DNA from: Megascapheus bottae
Lineage: Eukaryota; Chordata; Mammalia; Rodentia; Geomyidae
Reading direction: 5' to 3'
NCBI GenBank assembly: GCA_024803745.1
Contig: JANJXV010000013.1
Span: 9,672,001-9,736,000, forward strand
DNA: 64,000 nucleotides
Shown here: in pieces, positions 1-11,291 of the stretch
How the letters are laid out: every line of letters begins with the position of its first letter
Numbering within the stretch: position 1 is the first letter of the stretch
Notes under the pieces: generated by a model
Told to the model about the DNA's origin: nothing
Seen by the model: the letters and a program-made list of their open reading frames with translations, nothing else
Databases searched by the model: none
Position numbers and translations under genes: made by a program

Positions 1-310
1 GGTAAGTACATTAAAGATAATCGATATCACTAACATTTAGGAAATGCAAATTGAAACCTTAAGATCCTACCATACTACTATTAGAATGACTGGGGGGAAA
101 AAAGGTACTGAAAACCCCAAAGGCTGGCAAAGACCTGGCATTCATGTGCTGCTAATAGGAATACAATGGTACAGCCACCCTGGAGCAAGTGTTTTCTTAG
201 AAAGCTAAGCATAAGCTTACAGGTGATTCAGCATTGTACTCACAAGTTACCTTAGATAAAGGAAAATTAATGTTCATGTATAAAAACCTGGGTACATTTA
301 TAGTACCTTT
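1..310 (+). mobile_element. Old L1 ORF2 fragment
   Basis: Degenerate L1 LINE sequence in sense orientation, from the part of ORF2 near its C-terminus. Recognisable elements are the stretch for a Gln-Ile-Lys run, a Leu-rich stretch, and wording equivalent to 'trace of trp-gly-cys ... val-gln-pro'. It is broken by stops and indels and is cut by the window edge. Its divergence is much greater than that of the L1 copies at 12 kb or 59 kb, so it is an older subfamily. Confidence 0.55.
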
Positions 311-604
311 GTTAAGATTACAAAAAAAGGGGGGGATGGAATATAGTCAGACTTTGGTACATTCTTACAAGGAAACCCTATTCATATGCCTAGCAATGAG
401 TACAGATGAATGGTTGTCAGAGATTAAAGGAAGGATGTAACTACAAAGAGCTGGCAAGAGGGGGCCAAGGGGCTGATGAAATAAGTTTTGATAGAGGTAA
501 TGATTTTATGAATCTATTTCTAGAAATGAATTCTATGTTAAAAATCCACAGAACTGAGCTAGGTGCAAGCGGCCTATATCTGAAATCCTAGCTATGTGAA
601 AGGA

Positions 605-850
605 TAAAATCAGTTGGCTCACAGTTCCAGGCCAGCCCAACTAGAATAATCTGTGAGACTTTTATCTCAATCCAAGAAGTTGGATGTAGTAGTGTGCTGA
701 AAAATGGGAAGGTCCCAGCCTGGGTGCAGGCTGAGGCAGGAAGCAACACCCCATCTCAAAATTGAAAAGCACGATAAGATACTAGAGGCTGGCTCAACAA
801 TGAAGTACTTGCCTAGTGAGGGGGATGCCCTAACTTCGAACTACAGTACC
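605..850 (+). mobile_element. Old composite SINE
   Basis: Diverged SINE with a B1-like head (around 605-680) and a tRNA-like tail region (about 780-850) that resembles 'agagcacttgcctag...'. Its 3' tail passes straight into a (CA)n tract rather than poly(A). A similar design recurs at 2290-2565 and 7803-8130. I link it to ancestral Castorimorpha SINEs by inference only. Confidence 0.4.
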
Positions 851-871
851 GCACACACTCACATACACACA

Positions 872-916
<45 letters not shown>
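851..916 (+). repeat. (CA)n microsatellite
   Basis: Slightly interrupted CA dinucleotide run directly after the SINE at 605-850. Likely length-polymorphic. Confidence 0.95.
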
Positions 917-919
<3 letters not shown>

Positions 920-1204
920 CATAAAACTTTGTGTCCAAAAAATGGTTCACTTGTATATTGTTTTAAAAAGAAGTTTGCATTTAGCAACTCGATCTAGAGT
1001 TCTAATCCACAACACTACTCACAATGCTAATGAATTTATTCAGGAAACTGGTTATTTAGAGAACTACCTGGGTGAATTGCCAGTACAAAGCAGGTAGGCA
1101 AATGTAATTACAGAACAGCCCACATATCAGGGAAGGGAAGGGGAAAAGCAAGATGATGAGACAAAGGACAAAGGATAAGCCAGTGTAACAGTGATATTCA
1201 CAAG

Positions 1205-1372
1205 ACACTACGTTGGAAATAAACTTCATAACTTGGGAGGGGGTAGAGGAAGGGAAAGTGTGAGAAAAACATGGGAAGGGGTAACCATGTTCAAGAAGTA
1301 ATGTACTGACTACCTTACGAATGTAACTGTAACTCCTCTATATAACACCCTGACACTAAAATTAAAAAAAAA
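1205..1372 (+). mobile_element. L1 3' end (older subfamily)
   Basis: Sense-orientation 3' untranslated end of an L1, terminating in an A-rich tail at 1359-1372. It shows the purine-rich 'gaggaagggaaa' block, then 'taactgtaactcctctata'. This wording matches the antisense copies at 21566, 35826 and 40255. It differs from the younger type at 12361 and 59263. Confidence 0.75.
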
Positions 1373-1442
1373 GCAGACCACATATCCATCTTGCCTCATC
1401 ACGAGCTTGTATAGAAAATTATCCCAAGAAGTGAATGGTCTA

Positions 1443-1605
1443 GGGGCCAGGAGTTTGGCCTAGCATGCACAAAGACCTGGATTCGATTCCTTTTATTGGA
1501 AGTGATGCTGTGGCTCAAGTGGTAGGGTCTATGCCTTGAAAAAGCTCAAGAACAGGACTTAGGCCCTGAATTCAAGCCCTAGAACTGGCAAAAAAAAAAA
1601 AAAAA
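1443..1605 (+). mobile_element. IDL-Geo-type dimeric SINE
   Basis: ID-like tRNA-derived head followed by the 'ggaagtg.tgctg.ggctcaagtggtag' module and a poly(A) tail. The head lacks about 25 bases around the 'tagtggtagagtgcttgcc' segment found in other copies. Confidence 0.8.
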
Positions 1606-1844
1606 GAATAAGTGAATGGTCTAGACCCTAATGACCAAACAGAACAATGCTCTATTGTTAAATGTCTATTGACAGTATAGGGACTAATCATGCATCTGTG
1701 GGAGCAGAATCTGCTAAGACTTGCCAACATGGAGGTGATTTACATATAAAAGGTAGAAATTCAAGCCAAATGTGACAGAGAACTGACAACTCTCCTCATA
1801 AGTACAGGCTTTGAGCATTATTTTTCCACAAATGATTTCATGCA

Positions 1845-2288
1845 GAAGAGCCTGTAATCCTAACTGCTCAGGAGGTTGAGATCTGAGGATCGCAGTTCAA
1901 GGCCGGCTAGGACATTTCTATCTGTGTAAGACTCTTTTTTTCTTTTTTTTTTTTTTTGCCAGTCCTGGGCTTGAGCTCAGGGCCTGAGCACTGTCCTTGG
2001 ACTTTCTCAAGGCTAGAGCTCTACCACTTGAGCCTCAGCACCATTTCCGGCTTCTTTCTATGTATGTGGTACCGAGGAATCGAACCTGGGTCTTCATGCA
2101 TGCTAGGCAAGCACTTTAACCACTAGGCCAAACTCCCAGCCCCTGTGTAAGACTCTTATCTCCAATTAACCACCAGAGAACCAGAAGTGGCGCTGTGGCT
2201 CAAGTGGTAGAGCACTAGCCTTGAGCCGAAAAGCTCAGGGACAGTGTGCAGATCCAGAGTTCAAGCCCCACAATGGAGAAAAAAAAAA
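1845..2288 (+). mobile_element. B1-head/Geo-tail SINE, interrupted
   Basis: The head has the 7SL/B1-like 'cctgtaatcctaactgctc' line, and the second module has 'cagaagtggcgctgtggctc'. It is split in the middle by another SINE at 1936-2142, and the two halves rejoin cleanly when that insert is removed. Confidence 0.85.
1936..2142 (-). mobile_element. IDL-Geo-type SINE nested in a SINE
   Basis: Full-length minus-strand dimeric SINE: poly(T) first, ending in the complement of the ID-like start. It is flanked by a perfect 14-bp target duplication, CTGTGTAAGACTCT at 1922-1935 and 2143-2156. The shared c at 2143 makes the boundary ambiguous by one base. Confidence 0.92.
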
Positions 2289-2289
2289 T

Positions 2290-2565
2290 CAAGTAGGGTG
2301 CTAGTGGCTTAGTCCTTATCCCAACTACTTGAAGAAGTAGAAATCAGGAGGATCACCATTTGAAGCCAGCCTGGGCAAAAAGTTCATAAGGCCTCAATAG
2401 GAGAAGCTAGCATGGTGGTTTGTGTCTATCACACCAGTAGGAACCATAAAGATGAAGATCACCAGAGGGAAAAGGGCTGAGGTGTGGTTGAAGCAGAGCA
2501 CCTGCCTAGGAAGCACAAAACCCTAAATTCAAACCCCAGTACTGCCAAAAATTTAAATTTAAAAA
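2290..2565 (+). mobile_element. Old composite SINE
   Basis: Diverged element with a B1-like first part ('gaagccagcctgggcaaaa') and a tRNA-like second part ('gcagagcacctgcctagg' to 'aaaccccagtactgccaaaa'). It resembles SINEs I associate with beavers, which would fit a shared Castorimorpha ancestry. That link is from memory and unverified. Confidence 0.5.
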
Positions 2566-2574
2566 ATAATAATA

Positions 2575-2759
2575 GGGCCAGGAGTTCAGCCTAGTGGTAG
2601 AGTGCTTGCCTAGCATGCACAAAGCCCTGGATTTGAGTCCTTGGTGCCACATACATAGAAAAAGCTAGAATTGGTGCTGAGGCTCAAGTGGTAGAGCTCT
2701 AGCCTTGAGAAAGTCCAAGCACAGTGCTCAGACCCTGAGCTCAAGCCCAGGACTGGCAA
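2575..2759 (+). mobile_element. IDL-Geo-type dimeric SINE
   Basis: Near full-length copy beginning 'gggccaggagttcagcctag' and ending 'gactggcaa', where the A-tail has been replaced by a TA repeat. Confidence 0.88.
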
Positions 2760-2788
2760 TATATACATATATATAATATATATATATT
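2760..2788 (+). repeat. (TA)n microsatellite
   Basis: Imperfect TA run grown from the tail of the preceding SINE. Confidence 0.9.
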
Positions 2789-3279
2789 AGAGTCGACCTG
2801 TAAAACAGCTATAATTAATGTATTATAAACCAAGAATTAGTATTCCTGCAATTTAATACACATGAGATCCAACTGTATAATTATGAAAAACGAAATAAGT
2901 TTTAGAAAAGAGGAAGAGAAAGAGAAAGAGAATATTTCCATTTGAACTATTTAGTAACTGAAATTCTGAATGTCCTGTTGCTTCTTTCTGCCCTTCCATT
3001 ACCAATTTTCATATAAACTAGTTGATGCTTTGGCTACTTTGTATATATGAGGCTTAAAAAATAAGCTTGTTTTGAATGCTAAGATCTGATTAATTTTTAT
3101 GTTGCATTATATTTCTTTCAATGAATTGGGTTTAGACCAGTTGGCCCCTCTGCCCTATTGAGAATAGTTTTCCTTTAGCCTGACATTCCTTGCATTCTTT
3201 GTCTCTCTACCCATAGTAAAAAGTTCACAAACTTTTTAGTATCATCAAAAAGAAGGCAGATTTCAAAAGCTCTTTTATG

Positions 3280-3463
3280 GGTCTAGGAATGTAGCCTACT
3301 GATAAAGTGCTTGCACAAAGACCCAGGTTTGATTCCTCAAACATAGAAAAAAGTCAGAAGTGTTGCTGGGCTTATGTGGTAGAGCTCTAGCCTTGAGAAA
3401 AAGCCAAGGACAGTGCTCAAGCCCTGACCCAAACCCCAGGACTGGCAAAATAAAAAAAATTTA
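3280..3463 (+). mobile_element. IDL-Geo-type SINE with target duplication
   Basis: Dimeric SINE body flanked by a perfect 15-bp duplication, AAAAGCTCTTTTATG at 3265-3279 and 3464-3478. The head is slightly shortened (no 'catgcacg' segment). Confidence 0.9.
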
Positions 3464-3478
3464 AAAAGCTCTTTTATG

Positions 3479-4308
3479 TCTCTTAAATTCGTAATTCAAC
3501 CTCTAGAAGTAGGTGTTGTGGGAGGGGTTTAGCTGCTGTTGTGTTAGCTTTTTGGTTCTAATCTCTGCATTTGACCCTTTGGATATTTGCTTTAAAAATC
3601 ATTTAATTTCTCTGTCTCCTCATTTAGCTAACCTGCTGAAACATGGCTCAGTAGCTAATAATTCACTGCCATTCTCCATGATCTGCACAGGCCAAATAAT
3701 AAAAGAGTAGGGAGTGGTGAGAATCACCTTTGTGTGCTTCAACCCTTTAGGGTGGAACTCACCTCTACCATGCCTCCAGGAATGCAGCACTCCCTTGAGT
3801 TTGTTTTTTCTTAGGTAGGGACTGCTCCAGGCTTTTATTTGGCTTTTTCCCATTACCCTACTCCTCCTTGCACGAGCTAGGAATCCAGTATGGGATTCTG
3901 CCAACTGCTGAGTGTTTTACTCTGATTATCCACTCTATAATGTGAGAATAGCCACAGGACTTTTTATAAATTTTGTTGTTTTGTTATATTGTGTATAAAA
4001 ATGGACAGAGACAAAAAGATACTGCACTACAGACTTAGAGGTCTAAATTTCAGAGTGATAAAAAAAAAAACAACCAAACTCTACATCTCTATCAAAACAA
4101 ACATTTCATATATACGAAAAGATTCCCTTTAAATAGATATACATGTTACCATGTAAATGCAGTTACATTATTTCAATAGGAATTAAATAAATTGCCCCAA
4201 ATGCCGATTTTCATATCATAAAGCATAAGTATTTGAAATTAAAATTTCTGAGTTGTACATTGAATATACTGGTTCCTTTGACAGTATTAACAAGTATGTT
4301 TTCTCACT
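3479..4308. other. Intergenic, no gene seen
   Basis: AT-rich unique-looking sequence. Short open frames here have no recognisable domains and no splice or promoter context. I see no repeat I can name. Confidence 0.6.
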
Positions 4309-5006
4309 ATTCTTTTTTATTGTGATTAATAGAAGGGTTACATTATATTTACCAGATAGAAGGTGCATAACTTCACAAACATTGATACCCTTTCTCATGA
4401 CATGGTCCCCATTTCCCTCCCACCCTCCCACCCCACCCCGCTCATCTTGATTTCCCCCTTCCCTATCCAATTTGAAATAACCAATTAAGCACATATAAAA
4501 TATATCAGATAACAAGGTGAAATATTGTAACAATATGAGATAACCAAGGGATGGCAAAAGAGATGAGAGATAACATAGTACATTAAGGACAACAATCACT
4601 CATTATATGGCTTTTGTTTGTATATCCTGGAGGTCCTTACATTTAGTGTCATACTATTTGGCCTTACATCTCTAGATTTTGTTCTATTGTAAATATCTGC
4701 TAGGAGAGCCCAAGGTTTCTATTGATTATGACAAATGAGGGAGACTATTGAGCCTATGTTCCTTTGAGTCTGGCTTATTCACTTAATATTTTTTGTAAGT
4801 CTTTCCATTTCCCTACAAATGGGGCGATGTCGTTCTTTCCGACAGCAGCATAGAATTCTATTGTGTATAAATACCACATCTTGTTGATCCACTCATCAAC
4901 AGAGGGACATCTGGGTTGGTTCCATATCTTTGCTATGGTAAATAGTGCTGCAATGAACATTGTTGTGCTAGTGGATTTACTATGTCCTTGTTTCTGACAA
5001 TTTAAC
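4309..5006 (-). mobile_element. 5'-truncated L1, antisense
   Basis: Younger-type L1. The poly(T) start is followed by the complement of the long 3' UTR, then the C-terminal end of ORF2 (the Met-Phe-Ile-Ala-Ala-Leu-Phe stretch and the Trp-Asn-Gln-Pro stretch read on the - strand). It is truncated at about 5006, close to the SPRYD7 pseudogene. Confidence 0.9.
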
Positions 5007-5040
5007 AAGTATTTTTAAAAGAATATATTTCATCTATAGA

Positions 5041-5690
5041 TCAAGAAAGCTTTATTGAATGGAAACACTTTTACAGTGCATAAGTGCAAGTTTCAAAAAC
5101 AAATGCATTCAGATCTACTGTTCAAACAGTACTTTTTTCCAAACCTGGAGGAGGAGTAAGATAAAATTCACTGAACTGACAATCCAAAATTCCGTTGTCA
5201 TCAACATACACAACCAGAGACACTGTTCCTCGCATACCTGATACTGGACAATGCATGGTTTTTTTCCATTCAAATACACATTTAATTCTACATGGTCATA
5301 AGTAATACCCACCATGTCTCCTCCTGTGGAAGGCTGCTGGCAGCCTGTTCTTCTCTTCATTGTTGTGGTATAGGGCTCCATCGTATCTCATCATCAGACT
5401 GTATACATCCAGGCGGAGAAGAATCTGATTCAGGTTAACCTTCTGAGTTACAACACCAATACCCCAGATTCCTATGGACTGGATTTTGAATTTGAAGTAG
5501 CTAAACAACCTCCTGTTCCACATATTCTTCTTCCATTTTTTACAATGACAACATCTGTTCCCATGTGCTGCCTGTCCAAATGTCCCTCCTTCCTGGGGAT
5601 GTAGCCAGTCCTGCCATCCCTGCAGCACCGCAAGCAGCAGAAGACCAACTCGGCCATGCCTCCAGCCACAGGATGTTCTGGAGGACACAC
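5041..5690 (-). pseudogene. SPRYD7: SPRYD7 processed pseudogene
   Basis: Intronless dead copy of SPRYD7 (SPRY domain-containing protein 7, also called C13orf1/CLLD6), a small protein of about 196 residues. The likely start codon is at 5657-5655. It is followed by a Cys-Cys-Leu-Arg-Cys-Cys-Arg-Asp stretch, then HMGTDVVIVKNGRRICGTGG, then FKIQS.GIWGIGV.TQKVNL, then DGALYHNNEEKNRLPA, then GITYDHVELNVYLNGK. These pieces lie in three different frames, so there are at least two frameshifts. The segment after Lys-Glu is shortened, and the stretch between Gly-Cys-Leu-Ala and Phe-Lys-Ile is reduced. The final residues are cut by a TAG at 5117-5115. All segments are contiguous, which marks it as a retrocopy of spliced mRNA. 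An AATAAA signal lies on the - strand at 5056-5051, with no clear poly(A) tail left. The upstream boundary is uncertain and may extend to about 5830. Confidence 0.92.
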
Positions 5691-5830
5691 TAGACCCACT
5701 TTGACATGGACAGAGCTAAAATCTCATTAATCGCATGAGTTCATAAACCCATACTGTGGACTACAGCGATGTGTTGGGTCTTCTGTTCAGAGCCAGTCCC
5801 TGAGAGTGAGGATGATAATGATGGTGATGG

Positions 5831-7180
5831 TGAGGAAGACTGACTGATTGATTAACTGATTGATTATGTGTAATTACTTAGGCAAAAGTCTATTGGTCTC
5901 TTTGGAGGAAGGTCAGGGAAAAGATTAACAGAATGAATTTTTCTGTAGTATATTAGGGTCTACTTAAGGGAATCCAATTATGAAGGCAACACAGACCAAC
6001 AAAAATGAAGACCACCTTTTTGAGAGGATAAAGTTTATTGCCTACAACCAGAATCAACCTTATGCCAGAAAGAAATTAGGGTGCTAAAGAATGGGAAACT
6101 CTGGGTTCTATATAAGCTGCTTAGAATGGGTCAGAAGAGCTAATGTCAACTTCTGACCATGTGGGAAATTCATTTCTAGTTGTGCAGAAATCATGACCCA
6201 ACTATCACTACCCCTTCCATATTAGTATTAAAACATAATGCCTCCTGGACTTTTCACTATTGCTTCAGATAGTCCTACCTTGTCTCCAACCCACATTCCA
6301 GCAACAGCTCCACCAGGGTATAACCTGGCAACTTAGTTGGACCACATTCACAGCAACTGGATGCCAGGAAGTCCCTTCACCTGGACAGGTAACTTTGTCT
6401 ACTTCACAATCTTCCCTCCATTCAGGGAGCTCTGAACACTGGCTCAAGCCAAGAAATCATGATTGTGTTCTTATGATTCACATCGGACCTTTATTCACCT
6501 GACTTGGAAAATGTTCTGCTGATACAAATGGAGCAGGCGTTTAGGAGGCCTCTGTCTATTTCATTTCTAGGAGCATCATGATCAAGTAGCTCAGTAAGCC
6601 TGCAAGAAACAGGCCACCCTGTTTGAGTCTGCCCTCCACTGTATGACCACTCCTACATGGAGTACCTGAATGCTACCACTTGGCCCTGCCATCCTGAGAT
6701 CAGTCTTTTTGGGTAGAGTAGCCATAGCCTTTACCTTCAGCTTAATCTTATTCAACTAAACACCTGCCTCGAGCACCTATTCCAAGGTAAGTACCTTAGT
6801 GACAACTTGCCAGGAATGGTAAGTATTAAAGATAACCTATCTACTCCAGGCATATTAGATACATTTATCAATGAGATATTGTCGTTGTATGCTTGCTCAG
6901 CTCCTCAAGTATGGCCCAGGGAAATCTAGGGATACTCAGCAAATTCTCAGCCCTCTTGACTGAGCACAAGCACCACTGTTTGACCAACATCCTGCCATTT
7001 ATGTAGGACTACTCATAATTTTTCCAAGCCTCTGGTACCCTAGATGCAATCTAACCTGACCTTTATATAATTTCTCTTTGTAACCAGGTTCTGAGCTGAG
7101 GCCACAGAATAGGAGGTACTATTTACTCTGACTGTACAGTTCTCCTTTTCCTCCTGCCTAATGTTTACTATTTGTTTGAA
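5831..7180. other. Intergenic, unassigned
   Basis: No gene recognised. The stretch 6000-7150 has the texture of an old repeat or LTR, but I cannot name a family. A short open frame at 6260-6502 carries no domain that I know. Confidence 0.5.
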
Positions 7181-7182
7181 TT

Positions 7183-7310
7183 TTTTAAGAAGGAAAATCC
7201 TCCTAGACTTCTTAAAGGGATCAGAACTTTTTACCCTCAGAATTCCTTTTATAATTCAAGAATTAAAATTTATGAAGCTAAACAGGACATGAAATAAGTT
7301 TACAGATCAG
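7183..7310 (+). repeat. Dispersed direct repeat, copy 1
   Basis: Starts 'aattttttaagaaggaaaat', includes 'cttaaagggatcagaac', and ends near 'atgaagctaaacaggaca'. It matches the segment at 8275-8400 with moderate divergence. Family unknown. Confidence 0.7.
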
Positions 7311-7802
7311 GATCTTTTTCAATATGGTGTAGCTAAATGTTAGAACTGAATAATGTCACCATTAATCAGAATGGCCAGTTAAGACTTGAAATAATGGAGA
7401 AATTCCTTGAGTCCTAACATTCAGGTAACAATGGTACATTCATTACCAGATGTCAAAGTTAGCAGTGTTAGCTAACTAAACATAGAATTCCTCAATATAC
7501 ATTGGAAGTTAGTGAGTAGCTATTGATATTAATCATTCTTTTGGACAGTAGACAGGCAATCTATAAAAACCCAGTTTACATCAAGGAAGAAAACTGATTT
7601 TATTTTTTTCTGCTACTACTGAAGCTCTGACCATATTTCTTGTCATACTTGATATAAGTTCATTGACTATATTCCAGCTACACCTTGTACATATTTCTCT
7701 GGTTCATCTATTCAGATTATTTATTTTTCTCTCTTCCACACTAGCATGTAAGAATCTTGAAGGATTGTGGCTTATTAATATCTGCAGGTACAATGAAATA
7801 AG

Positions 7803-8130
7803 CAGGGCAGGGGCCCATGATAGCTCATAGCCTGTAATCTTAGGTACTCAAGAAGACTGGCCTGAGAGCAACACAAGCAAGAAGTTGTTGGCAAGACCCC
7901 TATCTCAACAATAGCTTGACACAGTGATATATGCCCATCATCCCAGCTTCAAGAGAGGCTAAGATTGGGAGAATTTGGGTTCCAGGCTAATCTTGGGCAG
8001 AAAAATAGAGATTCTGTCTCAAAAATGACCTGAGTTAAAAGGTTGGAGGCATGTCTCAAGCAGTAGAGCTCTTCTTGAGCACCTACTTAGCAAGCATAAA
8101 TCCCTGAGTTCAAACCATAGTACAAGGGAG
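7803..8130 (+). mobile_element. Old composite SINE
   Basis: B1-like first half with a duplicated 'cagcttcaagagaggctaag' section, followed by a tRNA-like end 'gcagtagagctcttcttgag ...' and 'tgagttcaaaccatagtac'. Same old type as 2290-2565. Confidence 0.5.
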
Positions 8131-8139
8131 AGGGAAAAA

Positions 8140-8275
8140 GGGAGTAGCAACTAGGATTTAAATTCTGGCCCTGGAACTTAATATGTCTTCATGGGAACAT
8201 AACTTCTCTGAGGCTCAGTACTGATACCTAAAGCAGAGACTTTCATATCTATCTGAAAGTGTTGATTAAAATTAA
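8140..8275 (+). mobile_element. MIR fragment
   Basis: Ancient tRNA-derived MIR SINE: 'ggatttaaattctggccctg' followed about 50 bases later by 'cttctctgaggctcagtact', the conserved core order of MIR. Confidence 0.6.
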
Positions 8276-8400
8276 AATTTTTTAAGAAGGAAAAGCCCCT
8301 AAATTTCTTAAAGGGATCAGAACCTTTTGCCCATGGAATTCTTTTTATACTGCCAGTAATTTAAAGCTATGAAGCTAAACAGAACAGATAATAATGATGA
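8275..8400 (+). repeat. Dispersed direct repeat, copy 2
   Basis: Second copy of the repeat at 7183-7310, about 1.09 kb downstream in the same orientation. It shares 'aattttttaagaaggaaaa', 'cttaaagggatcagaacctt' and 'atgaagctaaacag'. Confidence 0.7.
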
Positions 8401-8529
8401 CACAATCTACATATTTGGTTATAAACAAGATAAATGATATCATTAAAATTTTTTCTGTTATAAGCTCTGGCTAACTTGAGAAAAACAAGATGAGAGATAG
8501 GTGCCTAGTTTTAGTAACATTTATGAAAG

Positions 8530-9230
8530 TCTGCCTTTTTCCCCTGTGTTTTTGGCACATTTGTTGATAACTAGTTCTGTGGATTTATTTCCCAGCCCTC
8601 TATTCTAGTTCACAGGTCTATACGTCTGTTTCATGCCAATCCTTGCTGTTCATTGTTGCTGTGGGTGTTGTTTTTACTATATCTGTACAGTTCATTTGAA
8701 ATCAGGCATTGTGATACTTCTAGCATTGCTCTTTTTTTCCTCAGAATTCCTTTAGATATTTGATGGTCTTTTACCCCTCCATTATAAATTTAAGATAATT
8801 TTATTGTTAAAAAGGTTGACCTCAGTCAAGATGCATTGTATTCACAAATAGCTTTGTTGAATCCAATTCGTTTGTACAACTATTTGAAGATAATAAGATA
8901 TTTTGTATTTCTAGTATAGTGTGCATTGAATACGATGATCGTATTTGCTCACCCTTAATAAAAAATATATTTTTAAAAAGATACTTGTACTGTGGAAAAA
9001 CATCATCACTGAGTATATAGATTTGTTTGGATAATAGAGCCATTTTCAAATATTAAACCTGCCAATTCATGAGCATGGAAGGTCTTTCTGCCCTCCAGCA
9101 TTTTCTTCAATTTCTTCAGTGTTTTGTAGTTTTCATCATAGAAGTTTATCACCTATTTGGTTAGGTTTATTTCTAGATATGTTTATGCTATTATGAATGG
9201 AGTGTTTTCCCTCATTTCTTTCCCTGTGAC
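8530..9230 (-). mobile_element. Ancient L1 ORF2 pieces, antisense
   Basis: Two blocks, about 8530-8815 and 9085-9230, match the antisense of mid-ORF2 of old mammalian L1s. Recognisable parts are the 'ttgatgccaatccttgctgt'-like and 'agaagtttatcacctatttg' wording. They are separated by AT-rich unassigned sequence. Confidence 0.55.
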
Positions 9231-9334
9231 CAACCAACTTCAAACTACAATCATCAGATCTCAGCCTTCTGAGTAGCTAGGATTACCAAAGGCGTGAGCC
9301 ACCAACACTAAGGAAAAAGGATTAATTTTTGTTG

Positions 9335-9551
9335 CTGTTGTTGGTCATGGAGCTTAGGCTCTGGGCCTGGGTGCTATCCCTAAGCTCTTCAGCTCAAGGC
9401 TACCATGCTACCCCTTGAGCCACAGTGCTTCTAGTTTTCTAGTGGTTAATTGGAGATAACCATTTGGTCTTTAATGCCTGGGCTGGCTTTGAACTGAGAT
9501 CCTCAGATCTCAGCCTCCACAGTTGCTAGGTGTGAGACACCGCACCCAGCA
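9335..9551 (-). mobile_element. B1-head/Geo-tail SINE
   Basis: Minus-strand copy: complement of the second module ('gagctcttcagctcaaggct' style wording) first, then 'ctggctttgaactgagatcc' and 'ctcagcctccacagttgcta' from the B1-like head. The poly(A) is degraded. Confidence 0.75.
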
Positions 9552-9960
9552 GGGAAAGTATTAATTTTATAAAGCTCTCCAAGCCATAACTTGGGACACA
9601 CTCCCGTCCCCTGGATTGGCTTTTAAATTTGATCCTAATGCCTTGGGCTCCAAAGTGCTGATATCACCGGTGTATATAAGCATGCATATGCATGGCCCAT
9701 GTTCTCCTTCCCTTTTTTAGTGTCTTTAATTGTTAAAGACCCTAAATTAAAGATACTTCCTGTGCTGTGAAGTAGTCCTCCTTATGGTACAATTTAATTA
9801 GTTCCTCTCATTCCAATATTTTCTGTTACTGCCTTTGACCTATAGCTAAAGCTGGCAAACAATGGCCAGTAGGCTAATCCTAGTTTTGTGTAAGTCCCAA
9901 AAGCTAAGAATGATCTTTTTTTTTGTCTTCAAAATTTTTGCCATGGGATCTTAAATTACA

Positions 9961-9961
<1 letters not shown>

Positions 9962-9996
<35 letters not shown>
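9962..9996. repeat. (TA)n microsatellite
   Basis: Pure AT dinucleotide run of about 35 bases. Confidence 0.95.
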
Positions 9997-9999
<3 letters not shown>

Positions 10000-10169
10000 T
10001 TCAGTATAATGTTTGATATATGTATATATTTAGAAAGATCAAATTAATCCAGTTAGCATATAAAATCATGTACTTAACTTTTATGATTAGAATATTAAAG
10101 ATCTCTTAGCAATTCTTTAGGATACGGTGCATAATTATACACTGTGGTCACCGTCTTGTTCCAGAGATT

Positions 10170-11250
10170 CTACCCACTATTCCACTTCTCTGCCCCTATG
10201 AGTTAGTTTTAGATTCTCTAGATGTCTTTATATGTCTCTTTCTATAACAAGCTATTTCACTTGGTACCAATGTATTCCATATTCATCCATATTATTCCAA
10301 ATAACGAGCTCTCTTTTTAAAAAGCTGAATAATATTTTAGTGTGTATGTATGTGTCTGTGTGTGCGTAAGTAAGTATAAGTGTAATAAATGTTCTATATC
10401 CATTCATTCATTGATTGACATTTAGGCTGATTTGACATCTTAGCTATTGTGAATAATGAACACAAGAATGCATTTTTTTGCATACTGATTTCTTTGTTTT
10501 GTTTTCTGGGTTTTCTTTTTCTTTTCTTTTTCGGTCATGCAGCCAAAAGTAAAATCACTGGAACATCTGTTAATTCTATTTCTAAATTTGCAAGGAGGAA
10601 CCTCTGTACTCTATTCTGTAATAGCTATGAAAATTTACATTCCTATCACCAGTGGGCCAGGGCTTCCTTTTTCTATATCTGTACCAACACTTGCTATCCT
10701 TTGTCTTTTTGAATATAGCCATCTGACAGATGTGAAGTGATATCTCCTTGTGGTTTTAATTTTTTAATTTGCATTTCTCTGGTGATTAGGCAAGTTGAAC
10801 ATTTTTAATATACTTGTTGGCCATTTGCATGTCTATTCATGTTTTAATCAGATTGTTCGTTTTCTTGATAATGAATTGTGTTAGTAACTGGGAGATTTCA
10901 GATGTTAACCCCTTATCAGATGTGTGATTTGCAAACATTTTATTCTGTGGTTGGCCTCTCCATCTATTAATTGTTCGCTTTGCTTTGCAGAAGCTTTGTA
11001 TTTTAATAGAATTCCTTTCATCTGATTTTGCCTTTGCTTCCTGTGCTTTTGCCCAGATTCATGCAATGGCATATTTCTCCTAGATTTTCTTCTAGAAATG
11101 TTACAGTTTCAATTCTTTGGGGTATTTGTGGTACTGGAGTTTTGAACTCAAGTCTTCACGGTTGCTAAGCAGGTATTTCACTGGTGTTTGAGACACCCCA
11201 GCTTCAAGTCTTACTTAAAGTCTTTAATCATTTTGAGTTTATTTTATTGG

Positions 11251-11291
<41 letters not shown>

